From Stenotrophomonas sp. Ste86 (GTDB lineage: Bacteria > Pseudomonadota > Gammaproteobacteria > Xanthomonadales > Xanthomonadaceae), in contig NZ_JALJRW010000001.1 of the NCBI RefSeq assembly GCF_024519465.1, forward strand, positions 428,644 through 492,643: 64,000 bases of DNA. The letters are read 5' to 3'. The notes beneath the pieces are model-generated. The model ran no database searches and was not told the DNA's origin. It worked only from the letters and a program-made list of their open reading frames with translations. This document shows positions 29,342-37,171 of this stretch, piece by piece (position 1 is the stretch's first letter; the number at the start of each line of letters is the position of its first letter). The translations under genes and the position numbers were made by a program.

Positions 29342-31450
29342 ATGCCCTTGCTGTCGTATCGCCCTACCCGTTGCCCGATCTCCCTCGCGGTCGCCCTCGC
29401 GCTGTCGGCCACCGCCTACGCCGCCCCGCAGGCGACCACCCTGGATGCCGTCAACGTCACTGCCGCCAGCGAGACCGAGCAGGCCCGCGCGGCGCTCAAG
29501 CGCGTGCCCGGTGCCGGCAATGTGGTGGACCTGGCCAACGCCGACCGTCGCCTGGCCACCAGCGCCGATGTGCTGGCCTACCAGCCCGGCATCAGCGCGC
29601 AATCACCCGGCAACGAAGGCGCCAAGGTGTCCATCCGTGGCTCGGGCATCAACCGTGGGCCAGGCGCGCATGCGTCGGGCATTTCGGTGTCGCTGGATGG
29701 ACTGCCGCTGACCGGCCCGGGCGGCACGCCGTACGAGCTGCTGGAACCGCTGTGGCTGAGCCGTGTAGAGGTGCTGCGTGGCGCCAACGGTTTCGAGCGC
29801 GGTGCGCTGGCACTGGGCGGTGCGATCAACTACATCAGCCGCAGCGGCCGCGATTCGGCCGGGCTGGAGCTGCAGTACGAAGCCGGCAGCCGTGGATACC
29901 AGAAGCGCAGCGTCGGCTATGGTGGCGTGAGCGGCGATGTCGACTACTACCTGGCCTACACCGATACCGAATCGGACGGCTACCAGCGCCACGCCGCCAG
30001 TGACGGCAAGGGCGCGATGGCCAACCTGGGCTGGCAGATCACCCCGACCCTGGAAACCCGCTTCTTCGTGCGCTACCGCGAGACCAATCACGAAACGCCC
30101 GGGCGCCTGACCCGCGACCAGATACGCAACGACCCGCGCGCGGCCAATCCGGCCAACCTGGCCATCGATGCACGCCGTCCGCAGCCGGGCAGCACCTGGA
30201 TCGGCAACATGACCACCTGGCAGATCGATGAGGCGTCCTCGCTGCAGGCCGGGCTGGTCTACCACACCTACCCGATGGACTTGAACGAGAGCCTGTACCG
30301 GCAGCAGCTGGACTACAGCAACCTCAACGCGACGCTCGACTACCGCCACCGGCATGTACTGTTCGGCCGCGACAGCGTGACCACGCTCGGCCTGCGCGTC
30401 ACCCACGACCTCGATGCAGACGTGCGCGAGACCCTGCGCTTTGCCAGCAACGGCTATGCCGCCGGCACCCACACGCGCGACTTTTCGCACCACGGCACCG
30501 ACAGCACGCTTCACGTCGGCAACGATCTGGCGCTCACCGATGCCCTGCACCTGCAGACCGGGCTGGCGCTGATCAACACCCGCCGCGATGTGCAGGTCAC
30601 CTGGCCGGCCACGCCCGAACGCCTTCGCGAGCAGCAGTGGGATTACGCGCCGCGCCTGGGCTTCACCTGGCAACAGACGCCGCAGGTGCAGTGGTTCGGC
30701 AACCTGAGCCGCTCGGTGGAGCCGGCGCACCCGTGGTCGATGATCTGGGGCTCGAACCAGTACTTCGGCGCCGGCAACGGTGCCTCCACCGGTCGCCAGC
30801 GCGCGCCCGTGCAGCTGGAGAACCAGACCGCGACCACGCTGGAGCTGGGTGCACGGGGCGACAGCGCGCTCGGCCGCTGGGAGCTGACCGGCTATTACGC
30901 GCGGGTACTGCACGAGCTGCTCACCGTGGAGGTGATGCCGGTACCAAACCTGTTCGTGGCAGAAAACAACGCCAGTCCCACCACACACCGTGGCCTGGAA
31001 GCCGGGCTGGACAGCACGCTGTGGGAAGGCCGCGATGGCCGCCTGTCGCTGCGCCAGGCGTACACCTTCAGTGACTTCCGCTACCGGCATGACGCCCTGT
31101 TCGGCAGCAATCGCCTGCCGGGATTGCCGCGCCACTACTACCAGGCCGAGCTGCGCTACGACCACCCGACCGGCTTCTACGCCGCGCTCAACACCGAGTA
31201 CGCCTCGACGATGTTCGTGGACTACGCCAACAGTTTCCGCGCCGACAGCCATGCCATCGTCGGCAGCCGCATCGGGTTCGACGCACCCAACGGGCGCTGG
31301 CAAGCGTGGGCGGAGCTGCGCAACATCGGCGACCGCCACTACGCGGCCACGGTGACGCCCGGCTACAACGATGCCGGCAAGGACGTGGCCCGCTCGACGC
31401 CCGGTGAAGGGCGCGGCGTGTATGCAGGGCTGCGCTGGCGCTTTGAGTAA
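29342..31450 (+). CDS. TonB-dependent outer-membrane receptor (FecA-like)
   Basis: A 702-residue receptor with a signal peptide ending near AYA (residue 27), a TonB-box-like TLDAVNVTA just after, a plug domain (ADVLAYQPGISAQSP, IRGSGINRGPG, VEVLRGANGFERGALALGG) and a 22-strand barrel ending in LRWRFE with terminal aromatic. It probably imports a ferric siderophore or similar ligand; the sequence does not identify it. No sigma/anti-sigma pair is adjacent. The ATG at 29342 directly precedes the signal peptide. Confidence 0.94.
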   Translation: MPLLSYRPTRCPISLAVALALSATAYAAPQATTLDAVNVTAASETEQARAALKRVPGAGNVVDLANADRRLATSADVLAYQPGISAQSPGNEGAKVSIRGSGINRGPGAHASGISVSLDGLPLTGPGGTPYELLEPLWLSRVEVLRGANGFERGALALGGAINYISRSGRDSAGLELQYEAGSRGYQKRSVGYGGVSGDVDYYLAYTDTESDGYQRHAASDGKGAMANLGWQITPTLETRFFVRYRETNHETPGRLTRDQIRNDPRAANPANLAIDARRPQPGSTWIGNMTTWQIDEASSLQAGLVYHTYPMDLNESLYRQQLDYSNLNATLDYRHRHVLFGRDSVTTLGLRVTHDLDADVRETLRFASNGYAAGTHTRDFSHHGTDSTLHVGNDLALTDALHLQTGLALINTRRDVQVTWPATPERLREQQWDYAPRLGFTWQQTPQVQWFGNLSRSVEPAHPWSMIWGSNQYFGAGNGASTGRQRAPVQLENQTATTLELGARGDSALGRWELTGYYARVLHELLTVEVMPVPNLFVAENNASPTTHRGLEAGLDSTLWEGRDGRLSLRQAYTFSDFRYRHDALFGSNRLPGLPRHYYQAELRYDHPTGFYAALNTEYASTMFVDYANSFRADSHAIVGSRIGFDAPNGRWQAWAELRNIGDRHYAATVTPGYNDAGKDVARSTPGEGRGVYAGLRWRFE

Positions 31451-31558
31451 GCTGAGCGGCCGGCGTGCAGCGGCCCTGCCGCTGCCGTCGGTGGCGGCGA
31501 CCCAGTAGAAATACTGAGCCAAACGCGGGCGATTGCCGTGGCACAAGCGTGACGCCAG

Positions 31559-31927
31559 TCAGATCGCGCTGGCCTGCGCGAACAGTGCCATGTACATCGC
31601 CACCACCGCGATGCTGCCCGCGACCAGCATCGAAGCCAGGCCGACCACGCCGGCCAGCCAGCGGCCGTGCACACCGCCGAAGCGCCAGACCAGCAACACC
31701 ACCAATGGCCCCAACCACGCCAGCGGGTAGCCCGCGGCGAATGCACTGGTGAGCGATGGCAGCGGCATGCCCTGCGCCTGCAGGGGTGCCAGCAACCGTG
31801 GCAGGATCACCGCGCCCATCAGGGTAGTGAGCAGCGCGGTCACCCCGCTGGTGGCCAGCCCTACCACCAGTGCGCCCACGCCAACGGCGCGATAGGCGGT
31901 CAAAGTCGTCAACCCAGGCATGGTCAT
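31559..31927 (-). CDS. Small membrane protein, function unknown
   Basis: A 122-residue hydrophobic protein with about four helices (including RAVGVGALVVGLATSGVTALL, AWLGPLVVLLVW and LASMLVAGSIAVVAMYMALF). No family recognised. Its ATG overlaps the stop of the upstream membrane gene (ATGA), and it is the last gene of a TetR-VOC-membrane-membrane run on the minus strand. Confidence 0.75.
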   Translation of the reverse strand: MTMPGLTTLTAYRAVGVGALVVGLATSGVTALLTTLMGAVILPRLLAPLQAQGMPLPSLTSAFAAGYPLAWLGPLVVLLVWRFGGVHGRWLAGVVGLASMLVAGSIAVVAMYMALFAQASAI

Positions 31928-32712
31928 CGATCCCGTAAGGTCTGCAGCACATCCATCAAGGTGTTGGCGTGCGGCGCGATTTCCTGCGCGACCCAGCCAA
32001 GCGCGGCGAAAAACAGCAGCACGCCGAGCAGCGGCCAGAAGGTGTGGGCAAGACACAACCGCCACCAGCCCTGCGCCTGCATGCCCTGCATGCGCCGGTA
32101 CAGGCCGCCGGCGATGGCCGCGTCGACCAGCAGTTCGGCCATGAGGATCGGCGCTGACCAGATCACCCAGCTGGCCGCGACCAGGGCTGCAGCCACCACC
32201 GTCACGACACCTAGAAGCGCGAGGATCGGCAGGCCTGCTTCGCCATCGGCAAGGTCCAGCACTGCGCCATCGCTGGCGCTGCTGGACGTGCTCGCCCCCG
32301 CCGCTTCGCCCCACGAGGCAGAGGCACCGCCGCCACCGGAGCGGCCGCCGCTGCCGAACCAGTCCGGTCCCGCGCCAGGCTTGGGCGAGCCGCCCACCGC
32401 GCCGGCATCGGGGATCACCGCATCGGCAGCCACATCGCCGCGCCAGCGCAACCATGCCCACATCAGCAGAAGAAAGATGGCATACGCCAGCAGCACCGCC
32501 AGCGGATAGCGCAGCAGCATCGTATCGATACCGCCCATCCGCAGCAGGTGCGAGGCCAGCAGCCCGGCCACAGCGGTGACCAGCACGATGGCCGCCATCT
32601 GCAGACGCGGCCAGCCGCCGCGTTGGAGCTGCTGGCGGGCACGCGCGATTTCGCTGCCACGGGTCAACGGCAGCAGCAGCGGCCGGCTGGGCCGTGGCAC
32701 GCGGCGCTTCAC
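31924..32712 (-). CDS. Membrane protein with Gly/Ser-rich linker, function unknown
   Basis: A 262-residue integral membrane protein. Two helices (AAIVLVTAVAGLLASHLL, then LLRYPLAVLLAYAIFLLLMW), a soluble Gly/Ser-rich linker near residues 105-145 (SGGRSGGGGASASWGEA), then more helices to the C-terminus. No recognised family. The GTG at 32712 overlaps the VOC stop (GTGA), so it is co-translated with the glyoxalase-like gene. Confidence 0.75.
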   Translation of the reverse strand: MKRRVPRPSRPLLLPLTRGSEIARARQQLQRGGWPRLQMAAIVLVTAVAGLLASHLLRMGGIDTMLLRYPLAVLLAYAIFLLLMWAWLRWRGDVAADAVIPDAGAVGGSPKPGAGPDWFGSGGRSGGGGASASWGEAAGASTSSSASDGAVLDLADGEAGLPILALLGVVTVVAAALVAASWVIWSAPILMAELLVDAAIAGGLYRRMQGMQAQGWWRLCLAHTFWPLLGVLLFFAALGWVAQEIAPHANTLMDVLQTLRDR

Positions 32713-33089
32713 GCATCCGCCTGCTTGGTCACCGCTTCGACGCGATGGCCATCGGGATCGATCACGAAGGCGGCGTAATAGTGGGCGCCATAGTCCGGGC
32801 GCACTCCAGCCGCACCGTTGTCCTGGCCGCCGGCAAGCAGCGCGGCGTGATGGAAGGCATCGACCGCAGCGCGCGTGGTCGCACTGAACGCAAGATGGAA
32901 ACCCGGTCCAGGCGCGGCCGCACCGTCGTGCAGCTTCAGGCACAACAGGTCCTCATCGTCGACCAGCCCATAGCCGATCGCGGTGTCGTCTTCGAACACA
33001 CGGCGATAGCCCAGTGCGCCCAGCACGGCATCGTAGAACGCGCCGGCCACGGCCAGGTCACGGACCCCAAGTGAAAGATGATGCAGCAT
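32709..33089 (-). CDS. VOC-family (glyoxalase/bleomycin-resistance-like) protein
   Basis: A 126-residue single-module VOC protein beginning MLHHLSLGVRDLA, with paired beta-alpha-beta modules and a C-terminal FVIDPDGHRVEAV strand that carries the usual metal-binding Glu. Members bind metal and act on small molecules; the substrate is not deducible. It lies between a TetR gene and two membrane genes, which overlaps and suggests one transcript. Confidence 0.9.
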   Translation of the reverse strand: MLHHLSLGVRDLAVAGAFYDAVLGALGYRRVFEDDTAIGYGLVDDEDLLCLKLHDGAAAPGPGFHLAFSATTRAAVDAFHHAALLAGGQDNGAAGVRPDYGAHYYAAFVIDPDGHRVEAVTKQADA

Positions 33090-33135
33090 GCGGACGTCCT
33101 TGCCGTGGGATGCGGAGTGCGGGCAGGTTAGGAAG

Positions 33136-33720
33136 TTACGGTGGCGAGTGCAATGCGCACAGCGCCAGCAACTGCGCAGCCACCCGATCAAACGGCCCGA
33201 TGTCCTGCATCGCCCGGCACATCGCCACCGCGCCTTCCACGGCGGCGATGATCATGGTCGCCTGCATGGCTGCTTGCGCGGGGGCGTGGCCGGCCTCGGT
33301 CAGTGCGCTGCCAAGCCGCTGTTCCCAGCGTGCAAATACCGCCGCCGCCGCGCCCCGTGCCTGGCTCGGCACGGCTTCCACCGGCGCTTCCACCGACGCG
33401 GCCAGCACCGGGCAGCCGGCATCGAAGTTGCTGCGCAGCAGGCGCTCGCGCCACAGCTGCAGGAACTGCGCGATACCCGCTGCAGCGCCCTCCTGCAGCA
33501 GCTTCTCCAGCAGGGCATCCACCTTGTCACCGGCCAACGTGGTGGCGCGCGCCAGCAGTTCCTGCTTGCCACCGGGGAAGTGATGGTAGGTCGAGCCGAG
33601 TGGCGCGTCGGCGGCCTTGGTCACCTCGCGGATGCTGGTGGCGTTGAGCCCCACCCGCGCGAGCATTTCCGCTGCGGCGGCGACCACGCGTTGCGGTGCA
33701 TCGCTGGGACGTGGACTCAT
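33136..33720 (-). CDS. TetR-family transcriptional regulator
   Basis: A 194-residue repressor with the N-terminal helix-turn-helix (VAAAAEMLARVGLNATSIREVTKAADAPLGSTYHHFPGGK region) and an LmrA/YxaF-like ligand domain. AGGA eight bases before the ATG at 33720 supports the start; an ATG at 33750 is an alternative. It is divergent from the thioesterase gene, and a repeated ACAGTCGTCATA motif lies in the gap, so it may regulate that gene as well as the VOC run behind it. Confidence 0.92.
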   Translation of the reverse strand: MSPRPSDAPQRVVAAAAEMLARVGLNATSIREVTKAADAPLGSTYHHFPGGKQELLARATTLAGDKVDALLEKLLQEGAAAGIAQFLQLWRERLLRSNFDAGCPVLAASVEAPVEAVPSQARGAAAAVFARWEQRLGSALTEAGHAPAQAAMQATMIIAAVEGAVAMCRAMQDIGPFDRVAAQLLALCALHSPP

Positions 33721-33739
33721 GGCGCCGATCCTTGCTAAG

Positions 33740-33784
33740 ACAGTCGTCATAGCCTAGCGTATCCGATCTATTACAGTCGTCATA
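33740..33784. promoter_or_regulatory. Duplicated 12-bp motif in the TetR/thioesterase divergent promoter
   Basis: ACAGTCGTCATA occurs twice in direct orientation, at 33740-33751 and 33773-33784, 33 bp apart (about three helical turns), in a 70-bp gap between the divergent starts. This suggests a dimer-spaced regulator site. The second copy is just upstream of the thioesterase ATG. Confidence 0.45.
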
Positions 33785-33790
33785 TTCAGC

Positions 33791-34333
33791 ATGAATCTCT
33801 GGTTCCGCCTGCTCCATCTGCTGCTGTGCAGCCTCTTCCGCCCAAAACTGGCCGCACCGTTCGGGGTGTCGCGGGTGGCGTTCCGGGTATTGCCCAACGA
33901 CCTGGACAGCAACCTGCACATGACCAATGGGCGCTACTGGAACATCTTCGACCTGGGCCGCCTCGACCTGATCCTGCGCATGGGCCTGGGGCGGGTGGCG
34001 CTGCGTGAGAAGTGGGCACCGATCGTCGGCGCCGGCACGATCCAGTTCCGCCGCGAGCTCAAGCCGTTCCAGCGCTTCACCCTGGAAACGCGACTGGTCG
34101 GCTGGGTCGGCACGCGGGTGATCATGGAGCAGCGGGTGTTGCTGGGCGAAGAGAAAATCGCCACCCGCGCGCTACTGGTCACCGGCATCTATGATCGGCG
34201 CCAGCGCCGCTTCGTGGACATGCCACGGATGATGCAGTCCATCGGTGCCGAGGATGTGCCCTCGCCTGCATTGAGCAAGGCGGCCGAGGCGTTGCTGGCT
34301 GCCGATGCGGCGTTGAAGCAGGACGAGGGCTGA
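33791..34333 (+). CDS. Acyl-CoA thioesterase, hotdog fold (THEM6-like)
   Basis: A 180-residue thioesterase-superfamily protein with an N-terminal hydrophobic stretch (LWFRLLHLLLCSLF) and a core of VLPNDLDSNLHMTNGRYWNIFDLGR, where the LHMTNGRY segment is diagnostic of 4HBT enzymes of this branch. Later FRRELKPFQRF and GEEKIATR strands match. It probably hydrolyses an acyl-CoA or acyl-carrier thioester. It is controlled, probably, by the divergent TetR protein. Confidence 0.88.
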   Translation: MNLWFRLLHLLLCSLFRPKLAAPFGVSRVAFRVLPNDLDSNLHMTNGRYWNIFDLGRLDLILRMGLGRVALREKWAPIVGAGTIQFRRELKPFQRFTLETRLVGWVGTRVIMEQRVLLGEEKIATRALLVTGIYDRRQRRFVDMPRMMQSIGAEDVPSPALSKAAEALLAADAALKQDEG

Positions 34334-34426
34334 GCAGGCCCACGGCCGACCGCAGCGGGCGGCGACGCCGAGCAGGCGGCTTCCGCGCCGTCGTGAAAGC
34401 GCGCTGACGCCGCCGCTACCGCGTCA

Positions 34427-35209
34427 TCATCGCGCTGCGCGCAGCGCCTGGGCAATCGCCGCTTCGGCCAGCGGTGCCATCCGCGCATACCCCGCCGCTG
34501 TCGGGTGCACGCCGTCGTCGGCCAAGGCCTTGTCCAGGCCACCCTCGTGGTTGGCCAGCGGCGTGTAGTAATCCAGGTAGACCAGCTTCTGCTGCCCTGC
34601 ATAGCGCTGCAGCGCGGCGTTGAGCGCACGCACCTTCGGCGCCGGCTGCACGCCCGGCTGCCACGGGTACTCGCTGACCGGCAGCACCGAGGACAGCACC
34701 ACGGCGATGCCGTGCGCCTTGGCCAGCTCCACCATCGAGTGCAGGTTGTCTTCGATCATCGCCTGGCTGGCCGGCCCGGTGTTGCCGGCGATGTCGTTGG
34801 TGCCGGCCAGGATCACCACCACCGCCGGTTGCAGCGCGATCACGTCCTGGCGGAAGCGCAGCAGCATCTGTGCGGTGGTCTGCCCACTGATGCCCCGGTT
34901 GAGGTAGCCCTTGCCGGCAAAGAACGTCGCGCTGCCGGTACGGCCCCAGCCTTCGGTGATGGAATCGCCGAAGAACACCACGCGTGGCTGGCCCGGCACG
35001 GCGACGGGCAACGCGGCATTCTCGGCGCGATAGTGCTGCAACTGCGGCCAGTCGAGCAGGCGCTGCTGCATGCCGCGCACCTCTTCCGCGCTGAGGGCAT
35101 TAACAGGCTTCACCAGCAGCGGATTGATCGCCGGCGATTGCGCCCCTGCCGTCGGGGACAGCAGGGACAGCGCAGCAGCCAGGATGACGGCGTGCAACGT
35201 GGACGGCAT
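34427..35209 (-). CDS. Secreted SGNH/GDSL hydrolase
   Basis: A 260-residue exported esterase or lipase-like protein. The signal peptide spans about residues 1-23 (ending AGA). The catalytic blocks are clear: FFGDSITEG (Ser), GISGQTTAQML (Gly), ILAGTNDIAGN (Asn) and DGVHPTAAGY (Asp/His). GGGAG eight bases upstream of the ATG at 35209 supports the start. Substrate unknown; such proteins deacylate acetyl-xylan, peptidoglycan or lipids. Confidence 0.92.
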   Translation of the reverse strand: MPSTLHAVILAAALSLLSPTAGAQSPAINPLLVKPVNALSAEEVRGMQQRLLDWPQLQHYRAENAALPVAVPGQPRVVFFGDSITEGWGRTGSATFFAGKGYLNRGISGQTTAQMLLRFRQDVIALQPAVVVILAGTNDIAGNTGPASQAMIEDNLHSMVELAKAHGIAVVLSSVLPVSEYPWQPGVQPAPKVRALNAALQRYAGQQKLVYLDYYTPLANHEGGLDKALADDGVHPTAAGYARMAPLAEAAIAQALRAAR

Positions 35210-35271
35210 GGTCTGTTCTCCCGTGGTGGCCGTGATCAGGCTAGCACGCAGCGCCAGCGGCGGTGTGGGCG

Positions 35272-35958
35272 TCAGACCCGCCAATCCAGTATCCGCGCCG
35301 GTGACTGCAAGGCATCCTCGATGCGGCGTAGACAGCCGGCCTTCGGGCTCACCAGGTACCACCGCGCGCTGTTGCGCAGCAACGGCAGGTCGGCGTGGTG
35401 GTCGGTATAGGCCATCGCCCACGGTGGCGGATAACCGCGCGCGGCCAGCATTGGAATCTTGTTGGCCCCCAGGCAGTGCTGGTCGCTCACCCAGCCCCCC
35501 CATGCCGGGCGCAGCGTGGACGCCACCAGTGGCACATCGCCCAGGCCGCCGCGCGCCAACAGCGCGCGCGCCAGCGGTTCCCAGCAGCCGGTGGCGATCA
35601 CCACGCGTGCGCCATCGGCCTGATGTTGGCGAAGGTGCGCCACCGCGGCGTCGATGAACAGCACTTCGTCGCCATCGAACACGGCTTCGGCATGTGACGC
35701 TGCGAGCGCCTCCAGCGCGTGTCGACTACGGCCAAAGGTCGCCAGCCAGACGCCAAACCTCGTCGGCAGCCGCCGCGTGTGGGAGGCCAGCAGCAATGGT
35801 CCCAGCACCGGCAATGCGAGCAACAGAATCGACAACCGCCATGGCGCGCGCCGCAGCAAGCCCTTGAAGAAACGCGACGCGGTTTCCCACCGGGTCAAGG
35901 TCAGGTCGAAATCGAAGACCACCACGTCGGCGTCGTTCGCGTCAGGCATCCGCTTCAT
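35272..35958 (-). CDS. HAD-superfamily phosphatase (subclass IB)
   Basis: A 228-residue haloacid-dehalogenase-type phosphatase of the PSPase group. Motif I is FDFDLTLT (nucleophile Asp), motif II is VIATGCWEP, and motif III/IV is AYTDHHADLPLL. A short hydrophobic segment (RLSILLLALPVLGPLLLA) after motif I may be a membrane-associated cap. Starts at 35949 and 35985 are also possible. The substrate cannot be read from sequence. Confidence 0.87.
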   Translation of the reverse strand: MKRMPDANDADVVVFDFDLTLTRWETASRFFKGLLRRAPWRLSILLLALPVLGPLLLASHTRRLPTRFGVWLATFGRSRHALEALAASHAEAVFDGDEVLFIDAAVAHLRQHQADGARVVIATGCWEPLARALLARGGLGDVPLVASTLRPAWGGWVSDQHCLGANKIPMLAARGYPPPWAMAYTDHHADLPLLRNSARWYLVSPKAGCLRRIEDALQSPARILDWRV

Positions 35959-36091
35959 TCCGTAATGCGGGGAAGCGTCGATCATAAGCGCGGGCGAGGG
36001 TCGCGCCTATCCCGCTTTGCGCGGCACAGCACGCGCGCCGCGTTACGTGGCAGACTTCCGCGCGACTCCCCACACCACGACAAGGACCGTC

Positions 36092-37069
36092 ATGATCGTT
36101 CCCGAGTACTGGGCCGAAGCCCGGCGCGAAGTCCGGCACAACCGCAAGCCGCTGATCGTGCGCCGCTTCGGCTGGTCCGACGACAGCGTGGCGGCCGCGC
36201 AGGTGCACGCCGATGCGCGCGTGCAGGAGGCGCTACACGCCATCGCCGCTGGCCAGCCGCTGCCGCGGCAGGAGCGCCGTACCAACTATGGCGTGGAAGG
36301 CGTGCCGATCCGCGAGCAGATCGTCGAACGCCACGGGGATGTCGTCATTACCCGCAACAGTTACGGCGCGCTGTGCCTGAACACCCCGGACGTGCTTTTT
36401 GCCGATATCGACCACCGCCCTGCGCCGTCCGGCTGCGTCATTCCCACCCTGCTGGCGTGCGTATTGTGGGCAGGGGTGGCCATCGTCGCCGGCAACGTAT
36501 GGAACTGGGTGGCCGGTGTGACCGCAGCCAGCGCGGCGCTCATCGCGGTCAACGCCGTGGTACTGGCCGTCAAGAACGCCCACCATCGTGATGCACAACT
36601 GGAGACACGCGCGCTGGCCCGTGTCGAACAGTTCATCGGGCAGCACCCCGACTGGCACCTGCGCGCCTACCGTACCCCGGCGGGCCTGCGCCTGCTGGCC
36701 ATGCACGCCACCTTCTCGGCCCATGACCCTGTCGTCCAGCGCCTGTTCGATGCCCTGCAGACCGACGCGCTCTACGCGCGCATGTGCCGGCTGCAGCATT
36801 GCTTCCGTGCGCGGCTGACAGCCAAGCCGTGGCGGGGGGGGATGCGTCGGCGCATTCGCCCACCGGTCGCGGCGTGGTCAGCCGAACAGGCATTGCTGCC
36901 CGGCCGCCTGCAGTGGATAGCCGACTACGCGCACAAGGCGCAAGGCCACGCAGCATGCCGTTTCCTGCGTGCCTATGGCGACGAACGCCGGGTAGATGCC
37001 AAGGCCGAAGCGGTGCGGGTGCTGCACGATCGTATTGCACGCGCCTACGAAGCACTGCCGCTTGCTTGA
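36092..37069 (+). CDS. Membrane protein of unknown function
   Basis: A 325-residue protein starting MIVPEYWAEARREVRHNRKPL. It has a soluble N-terminal third, two adjacent helices near residues 115-160 (IPTLLACVLWAGVAIVAGNV and VAGVTAASAALIAVNAVVLAV), and a basic soluble C-terminal half with HCFRARLTAKPWRGG. No family recognised, but codon use is strong and the gene stands alone between the HAD and S9 genes. Confidence 0.8.
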   Translation: MIVPEYWAEARREVRHNRKPLIVRRFGWSDDSVAAAQVHADARVQEALHAIAAGQPLPRQERRTNYGVEGVPIREQIVERHGDVVITRNSYGALCLNTPDVLFADIDHRPAPSGCVIPTLLACVLWAGVAIVAGNVWNWVAGVTAASAALIAVNAVVLAVKNAHHRDAQLETRALARVEQFIGQHPDWHLRAYRTPAGLRLLAMHATFSAHDPVVQRLFDALQTDALYARMCRLQHCFRARLTAKPWRGGMRRRIRPPVAAWSAEQALLPGRLQWIADYAHKAQGHAACRFLRAYGDERRVDAKAEAVRVLHDRIARAYEALPLA

Positions 37070-37171
37070 GCCGCTGCATTCGGCTGGCGTGGCTGCTGCA
37101 CAATGCGAAACGGCCGCCCTTTGCGGGGTGGCCGATTCATTGCAACCAAAGCAGTCACCCCGCGGTCGACG

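Noticed and set aside
31559-32716. A single large gene covering 31559-32716
   Set aside because: Its upstream two thirds run antiparallel in frame to the better-supported membrane gene at 31924-32712, whose start and stop overlap its neighbours properly.
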